Shown here one piece after another: positions 4,543-11,577 of a DNA stretch of 11,577 nucleotides; within the stretch, counting starts at the first letter, position 1, and each line of letters begins with the position of its first letter. The stretch is from contig JBGTHB010000193.1 in the NCBI GenBank assembly GCA_041746415.1, positions 1 to 11,577 on the forward strand, written 5' to 3'. Made by a program: the position numbers and the translations under genes. Source of the DNA: JBGTHB01 sp041746415. Its GTDB lineage: Bacteria; Pseudomonadota; Gammaproteobacteria; Coxiellales; Coxiellaceae. The notes below the pieces were generated by a model. That model searched no databases, was not told the DNA's origin, and saw only the letters and a list, made by a program, of their open reading frames with translations.

Positions 4543-6561
4543 ATGAAATCGTATCCTATTGACACTTTATTGCGTTTGCCTATGGAGTGGTGGTCAAGCG
4601 CATTTAGTTTAGCTATCGCTTTTTTCCTTTATCGCAGCTCGACGCTTTTTTTGTTAACGCCTAGTGTATCTGATGTGCTAGCTGGAACATTGGTGCTATT
4701 AAGTGTGATCCGTTTTTTCCAAGGCTACCGTGTGTTTCGATATCAGCGTAATTTAAAACGTTTGCCGTTTTATGCCATGAGTTCAGACGAACTGTCCATT
4801 AGCCACAAAAAATTATTTTTAGGCAAAGGCTTTCAATGGGAAGCGAAACACACCCAGCGCTTACATGATTTAAAACAAAGTGGTCGCGAACGGTTTTTAA
4901 ATCCCAATAGACTGTATCAATGGGCAAGACAGTTTGAACAAAAACACGAACATCACAAAAAATGGCAATGGCTTATTAAATTACTGTCGAGCCAAAGCCG
5001 ATTCAATCCAGTTCGGCCACTGCCTCCATTTGGAGGCAATCCAGCAATTCATGGTGTTGCAACGCACGAAAAAGACATTTACCTTAATCAAACAGAGCGT
5101 GTTGGCCACACCATGATCCTTGGTACCACGCGTGTAGGTAAAACACGTTTACTTGAACTGATGATCGCCAGTGATATTCGACGTAATGACTCGGCGGTTA
5201 TTGTGTTTGACCCAAAAGGTGATGTGGAGTTATTAAAACGTATTTGTCATGAAGCGAAAAAGGCTAAACGTGAAAGCGATGTGATTGTGTTTCACTTAGG
5301 CTATCCCACGCACTCAGCGCGCTATAATCCCATTGGCAATTTTGCCAGAATTACGGAAGTCGCTAATCGGGTTGCTAATCAATTACCCAGTAGCGGTGAG
5401 TCAGCAGCGTTTAAAGAATTTGCGTGGCGCTTTGTTAATATTATTGCAACCGCATTAGTCGCACTTGGTAAAAAACCGAGTTACAAGGATCTCGATAGAT
5501 ACATTTTAAACATTGATCCATTGTTATTGGAATATTGTGAAAAGTGGCTTCCCACTATTGATCGTGATTGGAAAACAAAAGTTAACGAAGAAGCGAAAAA
5601 AGTGGACGAGAAAAAACTTCCCTTTCACCTGAAGGCACGTAATCCATTTATGATCGGTTTGGTAAACTACATTGATAAACTCAACTTAGAAAATCCCATA
5701 ATGGACGGATTGAAAGCGATTTTTAATTACGATCAAACGTATTTTCAAAAAATTACCGCATCGCTGTCGCCATTATTTTCTAAATTGACGACAGGTCGAA
5801 TTGCGGAATTAATATCACCGAATTATTTGGACCTAGAGGATGAGCGCCCCATATTCGATTGGCTACAAGTAATTCGCGGCAAAAAAATTGTTTATATTGG
5901 TTTGGATGCCTTATCGGATAGTACGGTCAGCTCTGCTGTTGGCAACTCAATGTTTGCTGATTTGTGCTCTACAGTCGGTCAAATTTATAAGTTTGGCGTG
6001 CAAGACAACATTACCGATCCATCACACAAAAAAACATTTAACAAAGTGAATTTTTACAGTGATGAGTTTAACGAGCTAGCTGGAGAGGAATTTATACCAT
6101 TAGCAAACAAAGGCGGTGGGGCTGGATTACAATTGACGGTGGCAACACAAACCGGTTCAGATGTGTTGGCACGATTAGGCAGCCAAGCTAAAGCCAATCA
6201 AGTATTTGGTAACTTTAATACGCTCATTTGTTTGCGTGTGTTAGAGCAAAGCACATCACGATTGCTAACCGATAAGCTGCCACAACGCGTTACCGTCACG
6301 AGCATGTCACAAAGCTCATCGGCGAATGATGCCGCCACATTAGATGGTGTGCATTTTACTAGCCACACATCGGATCACGTGAGCAGTAGCGAAATACCGC
6401 TGATTTCATCGGATGATTTAATCCAATTACCAAAAGAGCAAGCCTTTTGTTTATTAGATGGCGGTCAATTGTATAAAGTGCGATTTCCTTTGCCGAAAAA
6501 TGATATGCAGGAAATGCCGGAAGGGGTGGAGCAGATTGTCGATAACTTGCGGATCTCCTAA
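4543..6561 (+). CDS. traD: TraD type IV coupling protein (SXT/TOL subfamily ATPase)
   Basis: This 672-aa ATPase links the relaxosome to the secretion channel and drives DNA transfer at the inner membrane. Two N-terminal membrane segments are visible (about 17-38 and 44-61). A nucleotide-binding domain carries Walker A GTTRVGKTR (194-202) and a DPKGD box (223-227). Walker B is at VNFYSDEFNEL, with the acidic pair D507-E508, and a GGGAGLQLTVATQT sensor-like segment lies near 524-540. The length fits the TIGR03743 subfamily. The start has no clear ribosome site in the A-rich leader (4512-4542), so its translation may rely on the AT-rich leader or on coupling. It sits, as usual, between TIGR03765 and TIGR03747. 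The frame is intact and the catalytic motifs are complete. Confidence 0.95.
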   Translation: MKSYPIDTLLRLPMEWWSSAFSLAIAFFLYRSSTLFLLTPSVSDVLAGTLVLLSVIRFFQGYRVFRYQRNLKRLPFYAMSSDELSISHKKLFLGKGFQWEAKHTQRLHDLKQSGRERFLNPNRLYQWARQFEQKHEHHKKWQWLIKLLSSQSRFNPVRPLPPFGGNPAIHGVATHEKDIYLNQTERVGHTMILGTTRVGKTRLLELMIASDIRRNDSAVIVFDPKGDVELLKRICHEAKKAKRESDVIVFHLGYPTHSARYNPIGNFARITEVANRVANQLPSSGESAAFKEFAWRFVNIIATALVALGKKPSYKDLDRYILNIDPLLLEYCEKWLPTIDRDWKTKVNEEAKKVDEKKLPFHLKARNPFMIGLVNYIDKLNLENPIMDGLKAIFNYDQTYFQKITASLSPLFSKLTTGRIAELISPNYLDLEDERPIFDWLQVIRGKKIVYIGLDALSDSTVSSAVGNSMFADLCSTVGQIYKFGVQDNITDPSHKKTFNKVNFYSDEFNELAGEEFIPLANKGGGAGLQLTVATQTGSDVLARLGSQAKANQVFGNFNTLICLRVLEQSTSRLLTDKLPQRVTVTSMSQSSSANDAATLDGVHFTSHTSDHVSSSEIPLISSDDLIQLPKEQAFCLLDGGQLYKVRFPLPKNDMQEMPEGVEQIVDNLRIS

Positions 6562-6563
6562 TC

Positions 6564-7232
6564 ATGTCAAATACAGCTTCTAAAATAACACCCAGTTTAT
6601 TGGGAATTATTTTTTGGTTATTCACGCGCCTAGTATGTTGGTTATTACTCGGCTGTTTGAGCTGCATAGCAATGGCAGTAATAATAGTGATATTGCATGG
6701 CCAGTATGCGGGGTTAAACAGCTTACAGAATGCGTTTGTGAATCAATTACAGTACGTGACATTAATCGGAAAAGCAGGTGCGGTGAATACCATTTATCAT
6801 TGGTTAAGTTTTATTCATAACCAATTGTCACTACCGCATGTTGCAATACCGTTAATGAGCAAAAAAACTGAAAAAATAATCGCATTGAAACTCTGGCCCT
6901 ATATTCAAGCTGTGTACATCGGTACTAAATTACTTTTAGTGCGTTTGTACTGTTTGTTACGGTGGTTAGAATTGTTTTTAGTGCTGGGTTCAGTGGGTTT
7001 AATCGATGGATTAACACAGCGTACAATTCGGCGTGCCTCAGCAGGCCGAGAAAGTGCATTGATTTATCACCAATCTAAATCGCTAGTGCTGTTTAGCTTA
7101 ATTGTAGGCATTTTTTTCAGTTTACTGCTGCCCATTGCAACAAAACAAATTGCCTTGTTTGTTGTGATGGCTGCATTATTATTTGGCTTAGCCATGCAAA
7201 TTACCGCGAAGCGATTCAAAAAATATCTTTAA
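6564..7232 (+). CDS. TIGR03747 (PFL_4697) family integrating conjugative element membrane protein
   Basis: This 222-aa polytopic inner-membrane protein starts two bases after the traD stop. Hydrophobic segments lie at about 10-50, about 125-147 and as a pair near 170-212. A central loop holds IYHWLSFIHN, and the conserved-looking cytoplasmic piece DGLTQRTIRRASAGRESALIYHQSKS (about 148-173) is the strongest family marker. Members always accompany TraD of the SXT/TOL-like subfamily in GI-type elements, and a role in coupling-protein function has been supposed. Translation is probably coupled to traD. Confidence 0.8.
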   Translation: MSNTASKITPSLLGIIFWLFTRLVCWLLLGCLSCIAMAVIIVILHGQYAGLNSLQNAFVNQLQYVTLIGKAGAVNTIYHWLSFIHNQLSLPHVAIPLMSKKTEKIIALKLWPYIQAVYIGTKLLLVRLYCLLRWLELFLVLGSVGLIDGLTQRTIRRASAGRESALIYHQSKSLVLFSLIVGIFFSLLLPIATKQIALFVVMAALLFGLAMQITAKRFKKYL

Positions 7233-7262
7233 CCTTTATTCTAATTTTTTTACGAGAATGAA

Positions 7263-7625
7263 ATGCAAAAAAATAAATTCAGTTTGATTGTAGGCGCGAT
7301 TGTGCTTTTCACATTATGCAATGTGAGTAAGGCAAACACTGAACAAATGAACTCAACGCTAAATCGAATGAATCGCATTTTAAATCAAATTAATCCACTG
7401 ATTAATTTAGCACAACAGCAACAAGATCCGAATGCGCGTGTTAAATTTCAATTTGATGCACTGCGCTCTGATATTGCCAGCATTCAAGAGGGGATTGAAC
7501 AAGCCACTCAGCGTGTTTCAATACAACCTCGTGTAATTACGCCACTTTCAGGTGATTATCTGCCGGTACCTGAATCGGTACTAAAAAATGAAAAACCGAT
7601 AACCAGTGAGGATGCTGCACCATGA
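7263..7625 (+). CDS. RAQPRD family integrating conjugative element protein (TIGR01690)
   Basis: This 120-aa protein has a signal peptide (KFSLIVGAIVLFTLCNVSKA, cleaved near residue 25). A helical region MNSTLNRMNRILNQINPLI is followed by NARVKFQFDALRSDIASIQEGIEQ. The family-defining end RVSIQPRVITPLSGDYL replaces the usual RAQPRD-type text, so the naming motif is degenerate while PLSGDY is kept. It is a periplasmic protein of the transfer complex with unknown mechanism. Ribosome site ACGAGA is at 7252-7257. The stop overlaps the next start by four bases (ATGA). Confidence 0.75.
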   Translation: MQKNKFSLIVGAIVLFTLCNVSKANTEQMNSTLNRMNRILNQINPLINLAQQQQDPNARVKFQFDALRSDIASIQEGIEQATQRVSIQPRVITPLSGDYLPVPESVLKNEKPITSEDAAP

Positions 7626-7858
7626 CACCCGCACAACAACAAGCCTTTTTAATGGCGAGCGGCATTCATGCGGATCACTTAAACGGATTGTTACGATTAA
7701 CCGCTGGACTGATGATTACTGTCGTCGCTGTATTTATTGTGGTTGGTTTAATTAAGTTAGTGGAGGAAGGTCAAATACAAGATCATCTTCGATTTTTATT
7801 GTATTTATTCACTCTAGCAACAACGCTCATGTTGTTTTTTACGTTCGTTGTCGCCTGA
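7622..7858 (+). CDS. TIGR03758 (PFL_4701) family small integral membrane protein
   Basis: This 78-aa protein begins MTPAQQQAFLMASG, a typical start for the family. Two membrane segments (about 24-44 and 55-77) are joined by a charged turn with KLVEEGQIQDHLR. It is translationally coupled to the RAQPRD gene, with GAGGA at 7608-7612. In GI-type clusters this small protein always stands between the RAQPRD and TIGR03745 genes. Its size and two-helix hairpin shape resemble conjugative pilins or their inner-membrane partners, but that role is inference. Confidence 0.8.
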   Translation: MTPAQQQAFLMASGIHADHLNGLLRLTAGLMITVVAVFIVVGLIKLVEEGQIQDHLRFLLYLFTLATTLMLFFTFVVA

Positions 7859-7966
7859 CAGTAAACCTATTTTTAATTATTTTTTTAACTCTAGTCACAC
7901 TGATTTTAACCAGTGAGGCTTATTTTACTTAACGTTAACGCAGTTGCGCGTTGGAGGTTTCTATTC

Positions 7967-8341
7967 ATGAAAAAGCTGATTGAGCTTATTAAAAATAAAT
8001 ACGTTACTGCAATGGGAGTAATAACACTCTTTATCAGTGGCAATGTGTTAGCAGACAACAGTTCTAATCCATTTCCGTCCATTGATGTTCAAAATGGTGA
8101 TGTGGTTAAAGCAGTTGGCACGCATATGGAAGATTCCATGCGTTACTCAATGGTCGGTGCAGGAATCATCATGTTGTTGGTCGGTATTGGCGTGATTATG
8201 CACCGCTTACGAGAAGATTCCAGTAACAAAGATACCAGCTCGTTTATTACGACACTGGTTATTGCGGGCCTTGCTATTACCGTCGGTATTATTTTGATTT
8301 CGATTGGTTGGAGTGCATCAAACTATCAAGTGTCGTCATAA
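7967..8341 (+). CDS. TIGR03745 (PFL_4702) family membrane protein, pilin-like
   Basis: The preferred start is the ATG at 7967, with a good TGGAGG at 7952-7957; the longer reading from a GTG at 7913 has no ribosome site and would spoil the signal peptide. The 124-aa product has a signal peptide MKKLIELIKNKY followed by a hydrophobic core ending near VLA (about residue 27). A polar stretch and two membrane segments (about 63-84 and 95-121) flank the basic HRLREDSSNKD turn. A cleaved signal and two hydrophobic helices are the layout of VirB2/TraA-type pilin subunits, so this is the best pilin candidate here (inference). About 100 bp upstream is non-coding with only a weak 5-bp hairpin at 7898-7915. 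Confidence 0.8.
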   Translation: MKKLIELIKNKYVTAMGVITLFISGNVLADNSSNPFPSIDVQNGDVVKAVGTHMEDSMRYSMVGAGIIMLLVGIGVIMHRLREDSSNKDTSSFITTLVIAGLAITVGIILISIGWSASNYQVSS

Positions 8342-8352
8342 GGTCAGTTGCT

Positions 8353-8724
8353 ATGTTGAACGATTATAACGATGTACCCGATATTTTAGCGTCACGACTG
8401 AACTTTGATGTCATCGTCTTTCGCGGCAATACCCGAAAAGAAATGCTGTTTATTGGCTTAGCCAGTGTACTAATTACCATGGTTGTTTTAGGGGTGCTCG
8501 CGCAATGTTTTTTGGGGATGTTTTTAATTGGTGTGGGGCTAAGTTTTCCAACCGCAATTCCGGTAGGGTGGGGCGCTGCTACGGTTATGCAAAAATGGAA
8601 AGACGGTAAACCCAAAGGGTATGTCAAACAACAATTTCAGCTCTGGATGGACAAAAAAGGAATCAAGTCAGCGCCATATATTCGTTACAGCGGTAAGTGG
8701 TCGGTAAAGAGGTTTTTCAAATGA
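8353..8724 (+). CDS. TIGR03750 family conjugative transfer protein (VirB3/TraL-like)
   Basis: The ATG at 8353 is favoured (AAGG at 8340-8343) over an upstream TTG at 8308 that would overlap the previous gene. The 123-aa protein begins with a soluble part that matches the family: PDILASRLNFDVIVFRGNTRKEML. Two closely spaced membrane segments follow (about 33-75), and the tail has KWKDGKPKGYVKQQFQLWM. Size, the N-terminal RLN-x-E/D-P-V-x-RG pattern and the hairpin topology resemble VirB3/TraL, an inner-membrane partner of the VirB4 ATPase. The stop overlaps the next start (ATGA). Confidence 0.8.
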   Translation: MLNDYNDVPDILASRLNFDVIVFRGNTRKEMLFIGLASVLITMVVLGVLAQCFLGMFLIGVGLSFPTAIPVGWGAATVMQKWKDGKPKGYVKQQFQLWMDKKGIKSAPYIRYSGKWSVKRFFK

Positions 8725-9350
8725 AGTTCTTAAATGTTTTAGAGCAAGCACGTTGGCATATTCGCAGCTTGTGGTGTGTGTTGATCATATTAGTGATGCT
8801 TAACAGCTTAATGTTGTTTGGTTGGATGCATTCTCAATCTAAAATTAAAATCGATGTGCCACCACAAATACCCCAAAGCGGTTTAACGATCACGCAAGGT
8901 GAAGTGCCCAAAACAACGGTGTACAGTTTTGCGTTTTACGTATGGCAGAGTTTAAATCATTGGTCTAATGACGGCCTAACCGATTACAAAAATCAAATTA
9001 CGCAGTTTGCGCCTTTTGTCACGCCGGATTTTAAACTGCAACTGGTACAAAACTACAATAATTTATTGAATGAAGGTGAACTGCAAGATCGAATTCGTTT
9101 ATTGCAAGGATCCTCTGGCAATGAATATTCACCAGATGATGTGATCTATTTAGGTCACGGTACTTGGGTGGTGCATTTGAAAATGCGACTGACGGAGCTG
9201 ATGAACAGCAATGCAAAAGTTGTTAAAGATGCGCAAATTCTTTATAGCATCAAAGTTGTTTCATACAATGTGGATGCAAAACAAAATCCATGGGGTTTGG
9301 CCATTGCGGGATTTGCTGAAAGTCCCGCGCGTATTAAAACAATTATATAA
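8721..9350 (+). CDS. TIGR03746 (PFL_4703) family protein (TraE/VirB8-like)
   Basis: The start at 8721 has AAGAGG at 8707-8712 and overlaps the upstream stop. The 209-aa product opens MKFLNVLEQARWHIRSLW, with one membrane segment at about 21-39. The rest is a periplasmic domain with YVWQSLNHWSNDG, a PFVTPDFKLQL segment and a beta-rich C-terminus (TWVVHLKMRL, YSIKVVSYNVD, NPWGLAIAGF). A bitopic protein with this fold and order corresponds to TraE of F-like and VirB8 of P-like systems, which nucleate the inner-membrane ring. That link is by topology and position. Confidence 0.8.
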   Translation: MKFLNVLEQARWHIRSLWCVLIILVMLNSLMLFGWMHSQSKIKIDVPPQIPQSGLTITQGEVPKTTVYSFAFYVWQSLNHWSNDGLTDYKNQITQFAPFVTPDFKLQLVQNYNNLLNEGELQDRIRLLQGSSGNEYSPDDVIYLGHGTWVVHLKMRLTELMNSNAKVVKDAQILYSIKVVSYNVDAKQNPWGLAIAGFAESPARIKTII

Positions 9351-9431
9351 TTTCTGATTACAGCACTTATGTATTAATTCTTTCAAAGTAAAAACAAAAA
9401 ATAAAAAAATAAATATTTCATGAGGTTCGAT

Positions 9432-10232
9432 ATGTTTCGAGTCAACTATTTTAGTCGAATGGCAATGCTGATGGCTTGTCTTAGCATCACTTTAGGCAGT
9501 TTTGCTAGCAGTGGCGATGAACATGTTGTGTGGCAACGCACACCCATTGAAATAACACTGCCCGTTGGCAAAGAACGCTTCGTTTCATTTCCCACGGAAG
9601 TGCAATTTGGTTATAACCATTCGTTACTACCAGATTCATTATTACGTGTGCAGAATGACAATCGAACATTGTATTTATTGGCACAAAAGCCATTTAGCAC
9701 TCAACGTGTAGAAGTTAAGCTTAACAGCGGTGAAATCATTTTATTGGATATACAAGCCAAAAATAAGGCTTCTGACAATCCCATTGATATTGTGTTACCA
9801 CAACTCAATAACTCTACGAATGTAGATAACGACAGTAGTAATGAAAGTGTCAGTTACGTCACACTAACCCGTTACGCGATACAACAATTATATGCACCCG
9901 AACGATTATTAAAGCAATCGAATGTCATAACCCGTTTTCCAATGGATGCACCGCATATCGTGCCGCTGTTTTATGATGGCAGTGCGACGGCTATGCCATT
10001 GGCCAGTTGGCGTGGTAAAGATTTATATATCACAGCGCTTTTAATAAAAAACACTTTGGATCAATCATTGCGATTGGACCCACGCTTATTGTGTGGTGCT
10101 TGGAAAGCCGCGAGTTTTTATCCGCAAAGCACCGTTGCGCCACTGGGTGCGCCCATCAATCGTGACGCTACTACATTATTTTTAGTATCTAATGTGCCAT
10201 TTTCAAACTCTATTCAAAGTTGCTTGCAATAA
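9432..10232 (+). CDS. TIGR03749 (PFL_4704) family protein (TraK/VirB9-like)
   Basis: The ATG at 9432 has TGAGG at 9421-9425, six bases upstream, so it is preferred over the ATG at 9420. The 266-aa product has a signal peptide (FSRMAMLMACLSITLGSFAS). The family pattern follows: VWQRTPIEITLPVGKERFVSFP (about 31-52), GYNHSLLPDSLLRVQNDNRTLYLLAQKPF, and a helical segment VSYVTLTRYAIQQLYAPERL. The end has DPRLLCGAWKAASFYP. The N-terminal beta domain is like TraK/VirB9 proteins that form the outer-membrane core collar. The 80-bp AT-rich gap before it (9351-9431) shows no terminator or promoter I can support. Confidence 0.8.
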   Translation: MFRVNYFSRMAMLMACLSITLGSFASSGDEHVVWQRTPIEITLPVGKERFVSFPTEVQFGYNHSLLPDSLLRVQNDNRTLYLLAQKPFSTQRVEVKLNSGEIILLDIQAKNKASDNPIDIVLPQLNNSTNVDNDSSNESVSYVTLTRYAIQQLYAPERLLKQSNVITRFPMDAPHIVPLFYDGSATAMPLASWRGKDLYITALLIKNTLDQSLRLDPRLLCGAWKAASFYPQSTVAPLGAPINRDATTLFLVSNVPFSNSIQSCLQ

Positions 10233-10240
10233 AGTAAATA

Positions 10241-11560
10241 ATGACGAGAAAAAACATGTTTAAAAATCTCAGCAAGACAACCAAGTTTTTTGCGGGTCTG
10301 ATTGGTGTGGTATTAATTATTACCGTCATCATTATTTCAATATCCGGCAATAAAACACCTCGAAGCACGCCAGTGCAATATGTTAATGACAATGCGTCGG
10401 CGGACAATAAAGTCGAAGCATTAAAAACCATGACGGCTGATTTATTGTCAGTTGAAAATAAAAACAAACAATTACAGCAAACAGTTGAAAGTTTACAAGA
10501 AAAAAATAAAGCAGCCATTAGTCAACTTAAAAATAGCGTGTCATCTCAAGTCAAACAGGCGCTTAATCAGATTCAACAGCAAAATGAGCAAAATCAAGCG
10601 TCCTTTGAAAGTAGCTTGAAACAAAAAACAGAACAAAGCTATCCTGTTAACGGTGAGTCAAGCGCTAGTGATTTTAAATGGGTATCCGATCTTTCTGCGA
10701 GCGATGCGGCTAAACCAAAATACACGGAAACAAAAAACAATTCAGACAGCGAATTAAATTTAAATAATGACACTATTTCATTACTGCACAGTGGTGATAA
10801 TGGTTCAACACAAGCTAAATCTAAAGCAGTCAAACCAGTTTATACGATTCCGGTGAATGCCACACTAACGGGCGCGACGTTAATGACGCCCTTAGTTGGG
10901 CGCGTGCCAATTGATGGGCAGTTATCCTCGCCTTACCGATTTAAATTGGTGCTTTCATCACAAAACTTAACCGCTAACGGTTATCCGATGCCTGGCATTC
11001 AAGGTGCAGTGATGAGTGGTGTTGCATCGGGTGATTTATTGGGGAGTTGTGCTAGAGGCAAGGTTGATAGTATTACGTTTATTTTTAATGACGGTACGAT
11101 CAGCACAACCAAAACCAATAATGATAATGAAGCGCTAGGTTACATTTCCAGTGAAAACGGTAATCCATGTATTTCAGGAACATTTCATTCAAATGCTGCA
11201 ATTTTCTTGGGTGCGCAAATGGCACTCGGTGCCGCAGAAGGTTATGCCAACGCGGTCACCCGTTCACAATACATGAGCACGACAAACTCTGAAGGTGAAA
11301 CGCTAAGTACATTAATTGGCGACGCCAATAAAGCAGGTCTTGGTCAAGCGGGTTCAACTGCATCACAAGCGGCACAAACGTGGTGGAATCGTCGCGTACA
11401 AAACAGTTTTGATTTTGTTTATGTACCGAATGTAATAAATGGCCATTTAATGAAAGTCGCCGTTAACATTACTCAACAAATTGATATTAATCGTGATCTC
11501 AATGCGAGGAAAGTAGACTATGCAAACAGTCAAAACAAAATTAACAATAAGCTGGATTAG
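10241..11560 (+). CDS. TIGR03752 (PFL_4705) family protein (TraB/VirB10-like)
   Basis: This 439-aa protein has a short basic N-terminus, a membrane segment at about 14-31 (FFAGLIGVVLIITVIIISIS) and a long coiled coil at about 50-130 (LSVENKNKQLQQTVESLQEK, then Gln-rich repeats). A Ser/Asn-rich linker leads to a C-terminal VirB10-like domain from about 200: LVGRVPIDGQLSSPYRFKL, ANGYPMPGIQGAVMSGVASG and FLGAQMALGAAEGYANAVTR. The NSFDFVYVPNVINGHLMKVAV segment closes the domain. VirB10 proteins span the envelope and gate the channel. The start could also be the ATG at 10256, which removes five residues; ribosome sites are weak for both. The last 41 bp overlap the next gene. Confidence 0.85.
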   Translation: MTRKNMFKNLSKTTKFFAGLIGVVLIITVIIISISGNKTPRSTPVQYVNDNASADNKVEALKTMTADLLSVENKNKQLQQTVESLQEKNKAAISQLKNSVSSQVKQALNQIQQQNEQNQASFESSLKQKTEQSYPVNGESSASDFKWVSDLSASDAAKPKYTETKNNSDSELNLNNDTISLLHSGDNGSTQAKSKAVKPVYTIPVNATLTGATLMTPLVGRVPIDGQLSSPYRFKLVLSSQNLTANGYPMPGIQGAVMSGVASGDLLGSCARGKVDSITFIFNDGTISTTKTNNDNEALGYISSENGNPCISGTFHSNAAIFLGAQMALGAAEGYANAVTRSQYMSTTNSEGETLSTLIGDANKAGLGQAGSTASQAAQTWWNRRVQNSFDFVYVPNVINGHLMKVAVNITQQIDINRDLNARKVDYANSQNKINNKLD

Positions 11561-11577
11561 TGCACTTATTTTAGTGT
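11520..11577 (+). CDS. Start of the next transfer gene, probably the TIGR03751 lipoprotein, cut by window end
   Basis: An ATG at 11520 with AGGA at 11507-11510 opens a frame that stays open to the window edge. It begins MQTVKTKLTISWISALILV, a basic start and hydrophobic run typical of a signal peptide. In GI-type clusters the gene after TIGR03752 is the TIGR03751 lipoprotein, so that is the expected identity. Only 19 residues are visible and no lipobox is reached, so the family is inferred from position. It overlaps the TIGR03752 gene by 41 bp in another frame. Confidence 0.55.
   Translation, partial: MQTVKTKLTISWISALILV

Noticed and set aside
7898..7915. CACTG/CAGTG hairpin before the TIGR03745 gene as a terminator
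   Set aside because: The stem is only 5 bp with an 8-nt loop and no T run, in the middle of a conserved co-directional operon.
802..7941. Exact 14-bp repeat CTTAACGTTAACGC at 802-815 and 7928-7941
   Set aside because: One such match is not surprising by chance in an AT-biased window of this size. One copy overlaps a stop codon and the other lies in a leader, with no shared context.

Overview
The window is the left end of the conjugation-gene cluster of an integrative and conjugative element (ICE), with its control region. The DNA is clearly AT-rich. The genes belong to the 'integrating conjugative element' families known from Pseudomonas PFGI-1/PAPI-1 and Haemophilus ICEHin1056, the GI-type or MPF_G type IV secretion system (T4SS). 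I infer an AT-rich gammaproteobacterium, possibly of the Legionella/Coxiella kind. No gene here fixes the genus.

Region 1 (1-419) holds the 5' part of a leftward Cro/CI-like repressor gene and a compact divergent control region. A perfect 16-bp palindrome (342-357) fills the spacer of a strong leftward promoter and overlaps the -10 of a strong rightward promoter.

Region 2 (420-1274) holds a rightward gene for a phage antiterminator Q-like protein and its terminator. After these come about 160 bp of TACAAG repeats set at 10-bp steps, a good sigma-70 promoter (TTGCAA, 17 bp, TATACT) and, about 25 bp past its expected start, an intrinsic terminator with a perfect 11-bp stem. The T4SS operon follows this terminator. 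The layout copies the Q - pR' - tR' late-gene switch of lambdoid phages, and it is the most interesting part of the window.

Region 3 (1275-11577) is one co-directional, tightly packed operon. In order: PilL N-terminal-like protein; three genes I do not recognise (a soluble 106-aa protein, a membrane-anchored coiled-coil protein with a CxxC, and a small Cys-containing lipoprotein); TIGR03759; TIGR03765; the coupling ATPase TraD; TIGR03747; RAQPRD protein; TIGR03758; TIGR03745; TIGR03750; TIGR03746; TIGR03749; TIGR03752; and the start of a further secreted or lipoprotein gene cut by the window end. From TraD onward the order is canonical for GI-type systems. The left part differs by the three extra genes and by the lack of the lytic transglycosylase gene usually found between TIGR03759 and TIGR03765.

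Proposed working model (inference): the CI-like repressor keeps the Q-like gene silent. On induction the Q-like protein lets RNA polymerase leaving the 1113-1141 promoter read through the terminator at 1171-1204, which turns on the whole transfer apparatus. The phased TACAAG array would be the binding platform for that protein or for another activator.
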